A DNA stretch of 16,212 nucleotides. It comes from an uncultured Oscillospiraceae bacterium. Its GTDB lineage: Bacteria > Bacillota > Clostridia > Oscillospirales > Oscillospiraceae. Every line of letters starts with the position of its first letter. Within the stretch, counting starts at the first letter, position 1. The translations under genes were made by a program, and so were the position numbers. Below are positions 1-6,489 of this stretch, one piece after another. The DNA is taken from positions 1-16,212 of the forward strand of contig CAKTNW010000039.1 of assembly GCA_934589145.1 (NCBI GenBank), read 5' to 3'. Under the pieces are notes generated by a model. The model had not been told where the DNA came from and ran no database searches. It worked only from the letters and a program-made list of their open reading frames with translations.

Positions 1-83
1 TTCACGGTCAGACTGATGTCCTTGTTGGCATAGAAGCTGCCAAACCGTTTGCTGATATGTTCCATTCTCAGCAGCTCACTCAA
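1..83 (-). CDS. ABC transporter ATP-binding protein, N-terminal fragment
   Basis: Only the first 27 complete codons are in the window; the gene runs off the left edge. The readable peptide contains RMEHISKRFGSFYANKDISL, the usual N-terminal beta strand of an ABC ATPase (I-x-K-x-F-G, then A-N-x-D-I-S-L) before the Walker A motif. The A-N-K-D-I-S-L pattern resembles sugar/nucleoside importer ATPases of the YufO/RbsA kind, but this is inference from a few residues. I favour a TTG start at 83, because GGGGAG at 93-98 lies 9 bases upstream; the first ATG is at 65, with no good ribosome binding site. Walker motifs and partner permeases lie outside the window. Confidence 0.7.
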   Translation of the reverse strand, partial: MSELLRMEHISKRFGSFYANKDISLTV

Positions 84-141
84 ACGCTCTCACTCCCCTG
101 CCTTTTTAATAATGAATACTACCTCTGATAATATCGGGAAA

Positions 142-170
142 AGTATACCATACATTTATTCAGTTGAAAA
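142..170 (-). promoter_or_regulatory. Sigma-A promoter for the left-edge ABC gene
   Basis: On the minus strand a -35 TTTTCA (165-170) is separated by 17 bases from a -10 TATACT (142-147). The -10 is preceded by TGG, giving an extended -10. It lies about 60 bases upstream of the TTG start at 83, in an AT-rich stretch unlike the surrounding coding DNA. Confidence 0.6.
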
Positions 171-293
171 GAAAAATTTTTTCTGTTTCTTTACATTTTT
201 TCCCATAAAAATTTTGTCACATTTATGCCCAGTAATTTCTTATGTCTCCGTTCAGTTACCCGGCAGCACTTTCGTGAGATGCCGTGTAAAAGC

Positions 294-325
294 AAGCATC
301 CGCTGGCTTTCGTCAACGGATGCTT
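294..325 (-). terminator. Hairpin, possible terminator of the 400-2640 operon
   Basis: Perfect 9-bp inverted repeat AAGCATCCG / CGGATGCTT with a 14-base loop, 75 bases past the stop of the methyltransferase at 400. Read on the minus strand the stem is followed by GCTTTTAC, a poor U tract, so termination may be weak. The rest of 84-399 holds the promoter at 142-170 and no gene that I can support. Confidence 0.45.
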
Positions 326-399
326 AACCATACGGAACAGCCCCATCATCGTAAATGGCGCTTCCCGTCAGCATATGACGCGTCCCGCCTCACCCGGCT

Positions 400-999
400 C
401 TACTTTCTGAGGATCGCCACCGCGCAGGGGATCCTCCCCTGACACAGTGTATAGCTGGCGTCCCTGTATCCGGCATCCCGGAAGAACTGCCGGTAAGTAT
501 CCAGCGTGAACTCCCGCTTGAAATCCGCACCCGCCTTGCCGATGGCGCCGGATATGCGGTTGGTCGTTCCCCGTTCCGTCCGGTTCATATAGGTGGGAAT
601 AATGATCCTGCCGCCCTTCCGGCAGACACGGTCAAGCTCGTCCAGCGCCTTGTGCGGTTCGTCCAGCAGGTGGATCACATTGGCGGCCACCACCACGTCA
701 AAGCTTGTGTCGGAATACGCCAGACGCAGGATATTCCCCTGCTGAAACTGCACATTGCCGTATTTCTGGCATTTCTTTTCCGCCCGCCGCAGCATCTTTT
801 CAGAAAAATCCGTGGCCGTCAGGCTCTTGCACCGCGGGGCGATCACCCCGGTAAGCAACCCTGTGCCGCAGGCACATTCCAGCACCTCATCCGTCGGACG
901 GATCAACTGTGCCACCTCGGCGCACAGCGCCTTATTGGCACGCCGGTTGATGACATTGGCAAAGATGTCATATACCCCCGCTGCATGATCCCAAAACAT
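400..999 (-). CDS. Class I SAM-dependent methyltransferase (UbiE/Methyltransf_11-like)
   Basis: 199 residues, a Rossmann-fold methyltransferase. The SAM motif I is VLECACGTGLLTG at residues 39-51 (the usual D/E-x-G-x-G-x-G has Cys and Ala before GTG). The acidic motif II residue is D64 in TATDFSEKML, and motif IV is FDVVVAANVIHLLDEP at 100-115. These features match small-molecule methyltransferases such as UbiE/MenG-like proteins, but the substrate cannot be read from sequence. It is the last gene of a minus-strand operon: the preceding small reading frame ends 6 bases upstream, and GAGAGG within that frame supplies the ribosome binding site. It is not convincingly menaquinone MenG, since no men/ubi genes are nearby. 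Confidence 0.85.
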   Translation of the reverse strand: MFWDHAAGVYDIFANVINRRANKALCAEVAQLIRPTDEVLECACGTGLLTGVIAPRCKSLTATDFSEKMLRRAEKKCQKYGNVQFQQGNILRLAYSDTSFDVVVAANVIHLLDEPHKALDELDRVCRKGGRIIIPTYMNRTERGTTNRISGAIGKAGADFKREFTLDTYRQFFRDAGYRDASYTLCQGRIPCAVAILRK

Positions 1000-1005
1000 T
1001 CTGTC

Positions 1006-1137
1006 TCACCTCTCCCAAGATCCCTGATGCGCCTTCACGACCGCCTCCAAAAACCGCCGGGGATGTTCGCCCGCCAGGCCGCCGCAGAGGATCACCATTA
1101 ACTGTGGATTCTCCGTACCAAATTCAAAATGCTTCAT
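1006..1137 (-). pseudogene. Internally deleted alpha/beta-hydrolase remnant, 43 codons
   Basis: A short open frame missed by ordinary length cut-offs. It begins MKHFEFGTENPQLMVILCGG, which looks like the first strand and the HGG oxyanion-type turn of small alpha/beta hydrolases (M-K-x-x-E-F-G-x-E-N-…-L-x-x-G-G). It ends LAGEHPRRFLEAVVKA…, which looks like the C-terminal helix of the same fold (GEHPxxFLxxV). The roughly 200 residues expected between them, including the nucleophile elbow and catalytic triad, are absent, so I infer an in-frame internal deletion. The start is coupled to the upstream methyltransferase through an ATGA overlap (1134-1137), and the stop is 6 bases before the next gene. 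It could alternatively be a genuine small protein. Confidence 0.55.
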
Positions 1138-1925
1138 GCCTTTCGCTCCAGTACCACGATCCGGTTGGAAATATTCCGCACCGCCGGCAGCTTATCCAGC
1201 AGCTTATAGACCGGCGCGAACACCGCCATGCCCTCGGTCAGGCCGTGCTCCTCCACAAAGCGGAAGTCCGGCAGCAGCGCCGCCAGCGCCCGGCCGTCCT
1301 TGACGCCCCAGGTGAATTTCGCGTTGCTGCCCTCAATAGACTTCTCCTTGAACCGCTTCACCACCATGGGGTTCATGGTCTCCACCAGCACGGTGGCCGC
1401 GTCGAACCGCCCGGCGATGACGGCAAAGATCCGCTGTACGTCCGCCTCCGTCAGGTACATGGTCAGCCCCTCGATGATAATCAGCACCGGCGCGTCGGTC
1501 TCTTCGATCCGGCTGCCCCAGTCGTCCATGGCGGACATGGCGATCTGGGTAACGGCGCCGCTCTCCGGCAGCAGCTTCTCCCGCACGGCCATAGTCTCCG
1601 GCAGGTCAAGGTTATACCAATGGCGGTACCCCGTCATCCGGCAGCACCGGGTGTCCAGCCCGCAGGCGATGTTCACCACCACAGCGCCGGGATGGGCCGC
1701 CAGGTACGCCGCCGTCAGTTTGTCCAGCACGATGGTGCGGGCGATGACGCCGCTGCGCATGGCGGTGTCCTTCTCTGCCAGGGAGAAGTCGTAGTCCAGC
1801 TTCTCCACGAGCTCCTCCGCCTTTGTGTCCCGGATCACGCCCCGGCCCCGGCTCTCTCTGGCCCGGGCATAGACGGTCTGCAGCATGGTCTCCGGCACGC
1901 CGGAGAGGGTAATCTTTTCATTCAT
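1134..1925 (-). CDS. Leucine carboxyl methyltransferase (LCM)-family SAM-dependent methyltransferase
   Basis: 263 residues from ATG 1925. The SAM site VVNIACGLDTRCCR (residues 83-96) and the following YNLDLPETMAVR (104-115) are diagnostic of the LCM/PPM1/TcmP family, as is EGLTMYLTE at 152-160. Eukaryotic members methylate the phosphatase PP2A C-terminus; bacterial members such as TcmP act on small-molecule carboxylates, so the substrate here is unknown. The start at 1925 is chosen over ATG 1931 because GGAGG (1935-1939) is 9 bases away rather than 3. It overlaps the stop of the membrane protein by 8 bases and its own stop overlaps the next ATG (ATGA), so the genes are translationally coupled. 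Confidence 0.85.
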   Translation of the reverse strand: MNEKITLSGVPETMLQTVYARARESRGRGVIRDTKAEELVEKLDYDFSLAEKDTAMRSGVIARTIVLDKLTAAYLAAHPGAVVVNIACGLDTRCCRMTGYRHWYNLDLPETMAVREKLLPESGAVTQIAMSAMDDWGSRIEETDAPVLIIIEGLTMYLTEADVQRIFAVIAGRFDAATVLVETMNPMVVKRFKEKSIEGSNAKFTWGVKDGRALAALLPDFRFVEEHGLTEGMAVFAPVYKLLDKLPAVRNISNRIVVLERKA

Positions 1926-2640
1926 TCTCATTCGCCTCCGTTTTGATGGGCTGCCGCCCCGCCCAAACGGCGTTGGCGGCCATCCAGATCAGCAGCGCCC
2001 CGTTGCCGGAGCCCTGGCTCAACACAAAGTCCCATGTGGACACCTCCGCGCCCAGCGCCTGCCGGATATCGGGGATCAGCGCCAGTATCAGCTGCCAGAG
2101 CAGCAGATGGAACAGGAACATCCGCCGCGGCAGGATGGTTTTCCCGGTCAGGACAGCCCACGCGCTGACCAGGATCAGCGTCAGCATCCCGGCGTAGGCG
2201 ATCAGCATAGCGGGCATCACCCGCTCATACTGCCCCTGGATCAGCGCCGCCGCTTCCTCGCGGCCCAGCAGCGGCGCGAGAGTGCTTGTCCAGTCGGCCA
2301 AGCTGCCGATCATAAAATGCAGCACCCCGGCGGAGGTGAGGTAGATGATGCCGCCGATACGGATCGCCAGCCGGGTTCTGCGGTACCGTGGCAGGATCTG
2401 CGCCGCGCAGACCCGCACGGCGAAAAAGCACAGCGCCATGCCCAGCAGTCCCGTGAACGTCAGCAGCGGAAGCCGCCACAGGGGATAGGCGCCGCTCAGG
2501 TACGCCTCCCGCAGGAAGAGCCCGCTGTCCTGCTGCCCCGCCGGGATCACGCTCAGGCACAGGTCGCCCACCAGCATCAGCGCCGCGCCCAACGCCCCCA
2601 ACCAGCAGCTGCGTCGATATTGTCTCGGAACTTGCTCCAT
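1918..2640 (-). CDS. Six-helix integral membrane protein of unknown function (possibly DUF6796)
   Basis: 240 residues from ATG 2640. Hydrophobic helices lie at about 12-33, 55-80, 91-113, 141-165, 173-190 and 205-227. Conserved-looking features are GDLCLS at 25-30, LREAYLSG-x-YPLWRLPLL at 43-60 and a long loop at 114-140. The pattern resembles the DUF6796 membrane family, which I state from memory with low certainty; no enzymatic residues are evident. I prefer ATG 2640 over ATG 2664 because AAAGGGG sits 5-6 bases before it, while the upstream ATG has no clear site. It is first in an operon with two methyltransferases, to which it is coupled by an 8-base overlap, so it may act with them on a shared lipid or small-molecule substrate (inference). 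Confidence 0.75.
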   Translation of the reverse strand: MEQVPRQYRRSCWLGALGAALMLVGDLCLSVIPAGQQDSGLFLREAYLSGAYPLWRLPLLTFTGLLGMALCFFAVRVCAAQILPRYRRTRLAIRIGGIIYLTSAGVLHFMIGSLADWTSTLAPLLGREEAAALIQGQYERVMPAMLIAYAGMLTLILVSAWAVLTGKTILPRRMFLFHLLLWQLILALIPDIRQALGAEVSTWDFVLSQGSGNGALLIWMAANAVWAGRQPIKTEANENE

Positions 2641-2676
2641 ACAATCCCCTTTCCCGCTCTCCATGCTTCACTTGCA

Positions 2677-2692
2677 GTTAGGTTGTGCTAAC
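2677..2692. promoter_or_regulatory. Dyad GTTAG-N6-CTAAC in the operon leader
   Basis: Perfect 5-bp inverted repeat with a 6-base spacer, located in the untranslated leader between the promoter at 2741-2769 and the start at 2640. It could be an operator or a weak RNA stem; no regulator gene sits next to it. Confidence 0.25.
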
Positions 2693-2727
2693 CGCCACTT
2701 TTTTGAAAAGCCGCCCCTGGGCAGCCT

Positions 2728-2741
2728 TATGCATATGCATA
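2728..2741. promoter_or_regulatory. 14-bp perfect palindrome at the expected transcription start
   Basis: TATGCATATGCATA is a perfect palindrome that abuts the -10 of the promoter at 2741-2769, covering the expected start site. The position suits a repressor operator; the repressor is unknown. Confidence 0.35.
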
Positions 2742-2769
2742 TTTTAGCACCGATAAAGCCGCTTTTCAA
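2741..2769 (-). promoter_or_regulatory. Sigma-A promoter of the membrane protein/methyltransferase operon
   Basis: Minus-strand -35 TTGAAA (2764-2769), 17-base spacer, -10 TAAAAT (2741-2746): five of six matches in both boxes. It predicts a leader of roughly 95 bases before ATG 2640. Confidence 0.75.
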
Positions 2770-2816
2770 GACAGTTTTGCACGTTATTTTCCCCTATTTC
2801 ACCCCATAGAGCAGCG

Positions 2817-2854
2817 CCCCGATGGCCCGGCGGATATCCGCCGGGCCATCGGGG
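2817..2854. terminator. Perfect 38-bp palindrome after tex (terminator-like, no U tract)
   Basis: The two 19-base halves are exact reverse complements centred on GATATC (2835/2836); the left half is CCCCGATGGCCCGGCGGAT. It starts 5 bases after the tex stop codon and is GC-rich apart from the centre, so tex mRNA would end in a very stable stem. There is no U run after it on the minus strand (GCGCTGC follows), so termination or 3'-end protection is inferred, not shown. Confidence 0.6.
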
Positions 2855-2859
2855 TGTAC

Positions 2860-5019
2860 TTATTTCGCCTGCCGCATGCTGAGACTGATGCGCTTTTTCT
2901 TTTCGTCCACGTCCAGCACCACCACCTTGACGATGTCGCCTACGGACACCACCTCGGAGGGGTGGCGGATGAACTTGTCCGCCACTTGGGAGATGTGCAC
3001 CAGGCCGTCCTGGTGGACGCCGATGTCCACGAACACACCGAAGTCGATGACGTTGCGCACGGTGCCGGTCAGTTCCATGCCAGGCTTGAGATCCTTCATC
3101 TCCAGCACATCGGTGCGGAGGATGGGCTTGGGCAGCTCATCGCGGACATCCCGGCCCGGCTTCAGCAGCTCGGCGGTGATGTCCCGCAGGGTGGGCACGC
3201 CCACGCCGATGGTCTGGGCGGCCTTCTCCTCGCCGTAGGCCTTGATGCGCTGCGGCAGGTCGGCGATGCGCTCGGCCTTCACGTCCGCCAGGGTATAGCC
3301 CGCCAGCTCCAGCAGCGCCTTGGCGGCGTCGTAGCTCTCCGGGTGGACGGCCGTGTTGTCCAGCACACTCTTGCTCTCCGGCACGCGGAGGAAGCCGGCG
3401 CACTGCTGGAAGGCCTTGGGCCCCAACTTGGGCACCTTCTTGATCTGGGCGCGGGAGGTGAACGCGCCATTCTCCTCCCGATAGGCCACCACGTTTTTCG
3501 CCGTGGTGCCGTTCAGGCCCGCCACCCGCTGCAGAAGGGACGGCGACGCCGTGTTGATATCCACGCCCACGGCGTTGACGCAGTCCTCCACCACGCCGCT
3601 GAGGGCCTCATCCAGCTGCTTGGCGGGCATATCGTGCTGATACTGGCCCACGCCGATGGCCTTGGGGTCGATCTTCACCAGCTCCGCCAGGGGATCCTGC
3701 AAGCGCCGGGCGATGGACACGGCGCTGCGGAGGTTCACGTCGTACTGGGGGAATTCCTCGGCGGCCAGCTTGCTGGCGGAGTAGACGGACGCGCCCGCCT
3801 CGGACACGATCATATAGCTGACGTGGGCGCCGGTCTCGCTCACCCGGCGGATCAGCTCCACCGCCATCTGCTCCGTCTCGCGGCTGGCGGTGCCGTTGCC
3901 GATGGCGATGTGCCCCACGCCGTGCTTCCGGATCAGCCTGGCCAGGGTCGTGATGGCCTCCTCCTTCTGCCGCTGGCCGTAGGTGGGATACACCACGGCG
4001 GTATCCAGCACCTTGCCGGTGCCGTCCACCACCGCCACCTTGCAGCCCATGCGGTAGCCGGGGTCAAGGCCCATGGTGACCTTTCCCTTCACCGGCGGCT
4101 GCATCAGCAGGGGCTTCAGGTTCAGGGCGAACTGGCCGATGGCGCCCTCGTTGGCGGCGTCCGTCAGGGTATTGCGGGCCTCACGCTCCAGCGAGGGGTA
4201 GATGAGCCGGTCGTAGGCGTCCTCGCAGGCGGCCTTGATAAACTCCATGGCGGGTGAGCCGGGCTTCACCACGGCGCGGCGCAGCAGCGGCAGCGCCGCG
4301 TCCCGATCCAGCAGCACGGCGACGGAGAGAACGCCCTCCTTTTCGCCCCGGTTGATGGCCAGGATCTGGTGCCCCGCCAGCTTGGAAAGCGGCTGGTCGA
4401 AGTCGTAGTACAACCGATAGACGGTGTCCTCCTCCGTGGCGGCCAGGCTGCGGAGGTGGCCCTGCCGCGTCAGCAGGCCCCGCAGGGCCCTGCGGATGTC
4501 CGCGTCGTCGGACAGCATCTCGGCCACGATGTCGTTGGCGCCCTGCAGGGCGTCGGTCACGGTCTCCACGCCCTTTTCCGGGTCGATGTAGTCCTGTGCC
4601 GCGTCCTCCGGCGCAGGGCAGTCCTTTTCCTGGGCCAGCAGGAGCTGGGCCAGCGGCTCCAGGCCCTTCTCCCGTGCCGCCGTGGCGCGGGTGCGGCGCT
4701 TCTGCTTATAGGGACGGTAGAGATCCTCCACCTCCGCCAGCGTTCCGGCGCTGTCGATGGCGGCGGACAGCTCCGCCGTCAGCTTGCCCTGCTCCTCGAT
4801 GGCCTTTTTCACCGCCTCACGGCGGTCGGCCAGATTCCGCAGGTACTGGAGCCGTTCCTCCAGGGTGCGCAGGGCGGTGTCGTCCATGGCGCCGTGGAGC
4901 TCCTTGCGGTAGCGGGCGATGAAGGGGATGGTGTTGCCCTCGTCCAGCAGGCGGACTACGTTTTCCACATGCTGGGGGTTCTTGTCAAGCTCCTGTGCCA
5001 GGGTCTGAATGATATCCAT
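2860..5019 (-). CDS. tex: Tex family RNA-binding transcription accessory protein
   Basis: 719 residues, the usual Tex length. Domain order fits the family: an N-terminal helical Tex region beginning MDIIQTLAQELDKNPQHVEN with the RYRKELHG segment; a YqgF/RNase H-like domain near 315-435 (GLDPGYRMGCKVAVVDGTG); helix-hairpin-helix repeats near 485-545 (LLQRVAGLNGTTAKNVVAYR and IKKVPKLGPKAFQQ); and a C-terminal S1 domain at about 646-717 (GTVRNVIDFGVFVDIGVHQD…DGLVHIS). Tex binds nucleic acid and associates with transcription and ribosomes; its exact role is debated. The start at 5019 has AAGGAG 5-6 bases upstream, and the open frame extends further upstream only through non-homologous sequence. 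It is a single-gene unit with its own promoter, divergent from the GNAT gene. Confidence 0.95.
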   Translation of the reverse strand: MDIIQTLAQELDKNPQHVENVVRLLDEGNTIPFIARYRKELHGAMDDTALRTLEERLQYLRNLADRREAVKKAIEEQGKLTAELSAAIDSAGTLAEVEDLYRPYKQKRRTRATAAREKGLEPLAQLLLAQEKDCPAPEDAAQDYIDPEKGVETVTDALQGANDIVAEMLSDDADIRRALRGLLTRQGHLRSLAATEEDTVYRLYYDFDQPLSKLAGHQILAINRGEKEGVLSVAVLLDRDAALPLLRRAVVKPGSPAMEFIKAACEDAYDRLIYPSLEREARNTLTDAANEGAIGQFALNLKPLLMQPPVKGKVTMGLDPGYRMGCKVAVVDGTGKVLDTAVVYPTYGQRQKEEAITTLARLIRKHGVGHIAIGNGTASRETEQMAVELIRRVSETGAHVSYMIVSEAGASVYSASKLAAEEFPQYDVNLRSAVSIARRLQDPLAELVKIDPKAIGVGQYQHDMPAKQLDEALSGVVEDCVNAVGVDINTASPSLLQRVAGLNGTTAKNVVAYREENGAFTSRAQIKKVPKLGPKAFQQCAGFLRVPESKSVLDNTAVHPESYDAAKALLELAGYTLADVKAERIADLPQRIKAYGEEKAAQTIGVGVPTLRDITAELLKPGRDVRDELPKPILRTDVLEMKDLKPGMELTGTVRNVIDFGVFVDIGVHQDGLVHISQVADKFIRHPSEVVSVGDIVKVVVLDVDEKKKRISLSMRQAK

Positions 5020-5079
5020 AGATTCTCCTTGTCTTGTATCCGATAATGGTGGGGCGCTGCCCCTGCGTTTTTCTGTTTT

Positions 5080-5108
5080 ATTATAGCAAACCGATCCGCC
5101 GCTTGCAA
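5080..5108 (-). promoter_or_regulatory. Sigma-A promoter of tex
   Basis: Minus-strand -35 TTGCAA (5103-5108), 17-base spacer, perfect -10 TATAAT (5080-5085). The expected leader contains a small GGGGC-N3-GCCCC hairpin at about 5051-5063 before the ribosome binding site. Confidence 0.8.
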
Positions 5109-5110
5109 CC

Positions 5111-5128
5111 TTTGCGCGGCGGCGCAAA
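5111..5128. promoter_or_regulatory. Inverted repeat TTTGCGC-N4-GCGCAAA between divergent promoters
   Basis: Perfect 7-bp arms with a 4-base spacer, placed between the tex -35 (5103-5108) and the weak candidate promoter of the GNAT gene. The position fits an operator for one or both genes; no regulator is identified. Confidence 0.3.
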
Positions 5129-5135
5129 TATCGTG

Positions 5136-5164
5136 TTGCCGTGCCGGAGGTTTTGTGATAAGGT
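5136..5164 (+). promoter_or_regulatory. Weak candidate promoter of the GNAT gene
   Basis: -35 TTGCCG (5136-5141), 17-base spacer, -10 TAAGGT (5159-5164) with an upstream TGA making an extended -10. The -10 match is poor; TATCAT at 5164-5169 is an alternative. Confidence 0.4.
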
Positions 5165-5189
5165 ATCATAAAAAGGAGCGTGAGCGGAT

Positions 5190-5666
5190 ATGACAGTAAG
5201 ACCAGCAAACAAGCAGGAGATCGCGTACTTTGCCGATGCCCACCGGCGGGTATATCGTGAAGAGTATCGCTGGGGCCCCGCCTTCTGTGATTATGCCGCC
5301 CATATTGCGGAGACCTTCGTCAGAAGTGAGCGGGACGAGTTTTTTGCCGCCGTGGCGGATGACCGCCCCGTGGGCTGCATTATGCTGTGCCAGACGGAGG
5401 AGCCCGCCGCGGGACAGCTGCGCCTCTTTCTGGTGGAAAGGGCGCAGCGCGGCGCGGGCGTGGGTACGGCACTGGTGGATGCCCTGCTGGAAAAGGCCCG
5501 TGCCTGCGGCTATCAGCGGCTGATCCTTTGGACGGCCTCGCCGCTGGTGGACGCCATCCGGCTGTATCAGAAGTACGGCTTCCATAAGACGGAGCAGCAG
5601 CCCAACACCACCTGGAACCTTGACGGCGAGACCGTCATGGAGGAGAAGTTTGAGCTTGCCCTGTGA
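5190..5666 (+). CDS. GNAT family N-acetyltransferase
   Basis: 158 residues, a single Acetyltransf_1 domain. The acetyl-CoA pyrophosphate-binding loop is QRGAGVGTAL at residues 86-95 (Q/R-x-x-G-x-G/A), and the C-terminal motif is the typical LVDAIRLYQKYGF (119-131). The beta strand before the loop, GQLRLFLVE, is also canonical. These proteins move an acetyl group from acetyl-CoA to an amine, but the acceptor here cannot be inferred. GGAG at 5175-5178 is 11 bases before the ATG, a long spacing, yet no in-frame alternative start fits better. It is monocistronic and ends before a strong hairpin at 5704-5748. Confidence 0.9.
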   Translation: MTVRPANKQEIAYFADAHRRVYREEYRWGPAFCDYAAHIAETFVRSERDEFFAAVADDRPVGCIMLCQTEEPAAGQLRLFLVERAQRGAGVGTALVDALLEKARACGYQRLILWTASPLVDAIRLYQKYGFHKTEQQPNTTWNLDGETVMEEKFELAL

Positions 5667-5703
5667 CCGGGCGCGGGTACGCATCTGTCTCCTGCCCTTC
5701 CAT

Positions 5704-5749
5704 AAAGCATCCCCCACCATGCGGATCCCGCATGGTGGGGGATGCTTTT
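5704..5749 (+). terminator. Strong hairpin terminator after the GNAT gene
   Basis: Perfect 21-bp arms (5704-5724 and 5728-5748) around the loop ATC. The plus-strand 3' arm ends in GCTTTTATAT, a short U tract; the 5' arm begins AAAGC, so it could work in both directions. It separates the GNAT gene from the BusR-like operon. Confidence 0.75.
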
Positions 5750-5772
5750 ATATCGTGCGTTCTGAAAACTTT

Positions 5773-5787
5773 ACTTGCAAATCAAGT
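5773..5787. promoter_or_regulatory. Candidate operator ACTTG-N5-CAAGT over the -35 box
   Basis: Inverted repeat with perfect 5-bp arms overlapping the -35 element of the regulator/symporter promoter; outer bases AACTT (5768-5772) and AAGTT (5784-5788) form a second nested dyad. A site here would let the regulator encoded next to it repress its own operon. Assignment to this regulator is inference. Confidence 0.4.
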
Positions 5788-5803
5788 TGTCAGATGGTAT
5801 ACT
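5775..5803 (+). promoter_or_regulatory. Sigma-A promoter of the BusR-like/symporter operon
   Basis: -35 TTGCAA (5775-5780), 17-base spacer, extended -10 TGG-TATACT (-10 at 5798-5803). It lies about 30 bases before the ATG at 5835. Confidence 0.8.
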
Positions 5804-5834
5804 ATGCTCTGGATATAAAAGGGAGGGCCATATC

Positions 5835-6449
5835 ATGGAGAACGACGGACTCACACAATATACGCGGATCGCCATTTCGCTGGCGGAACGGATCGCCTCA
5901 GGACAAATGAAGGAAGGGGACAAGCTTTCCGGCCGCTCCAAGCTCTCGCCGGAATACAGCGTCTCGCCGGAGACCATCCGCCGGGCACTGCGGCTGCTGG
6001 CGGATATGAAGGTGGTGGAGGTGAAGGAGCAGAGCGGCGTGTACGTTCTGTCCGCCGACAACGCCCGACGGTATCTCAGCAATTTTGCGGACAAGGCCGG
6101 TCTGCGGGGGAAGCAGCAGCGGCTGGAACAGCTTCTGGCCCAGCAGGAGCTGCTGAACCGCCAGATGGCGGAACTGTGCCGTGATATTCTGGATGAGACC
6201 AGCCAGACGCCCGACAGCTTGCCCAATTACAGCTGCCGCGTCCCCGACGACTGGCACCGCAGCGGCACCACTGTGGGGGCGCTGCGATTCTGGCAGGCCA
6301 CCGGCGCCACCATCGTGGCGATTCGCCGAAACCTGTCCTATATCATCTCCCCCGGCCCTTATGCCGAGCTGTACGCCGGGGACTGTGTGATCTTCGTGGG
6401 GGACGCCAAGGCCCGCGAGGCGGTGTCCCACTTTTTCTCGAATGCGTAA
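5835..6449 (+). CDS. BusR-like regulator: GntR winged helix plus RCK_C (TrkA_C) domain
   Basis: 204 residues, the size of Lactococcus/Streptococcus BusR. Residues about 8-73 form a GntR winged helix (KLSGRSKLSPEYSVSPETIR for the recognition helices; SGVYVLS closing the wing). Residues 92-120 are a Leu/Gln-rich coiled coil, and about 133-204 form an RCK_C domain (GTTVGALRFWQATGATIVAI…PGPYAELYAGDCVIFVG). In BusR the RCK_C dimer binds cyclic di-AMP and the protein represses an osmolyte importer. By analogy this protein likely represses its own operon when cyclic di-AMP is high; this is inference. The ATG at 5835 has GGGAGGG 7 bases upstream, which excludes an earlier in-frame ATG at 5775 lying in the promoter. 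The symporter gene follows after 40 bases. Confidence 0.85.
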   Translation: MENDGLTQYTRIAISLAERIASGQMKEGDKLSGRSKLSPEYSVSPETIRRALRLLADMKVVEVKEQSGVYVLSADNARRYLSNFADKAGLRGKQQRLEQLLAQQELLNRQMAELCRDILDETSQTPDSLPNYSCRVPDDWHRSGTTVGALRFWQATGATIVAIRRNLSYIISPGPYAELYAGDCVIFVGDAKAREAVSHFFSNA

Positions 6450-6489
6450 TTTTCCCGGCTCCGGCCGGATCACGAAAGGAGTTTTTCTA

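Noticed and set aside
2854..4257. Long plus-strand open frame opposite tex
   Set aside because: It is rich in His, Leu and Gly with no domain pattern, and lies wholly antisense to a clearly recognised gene; GC-rich codon use explains it.
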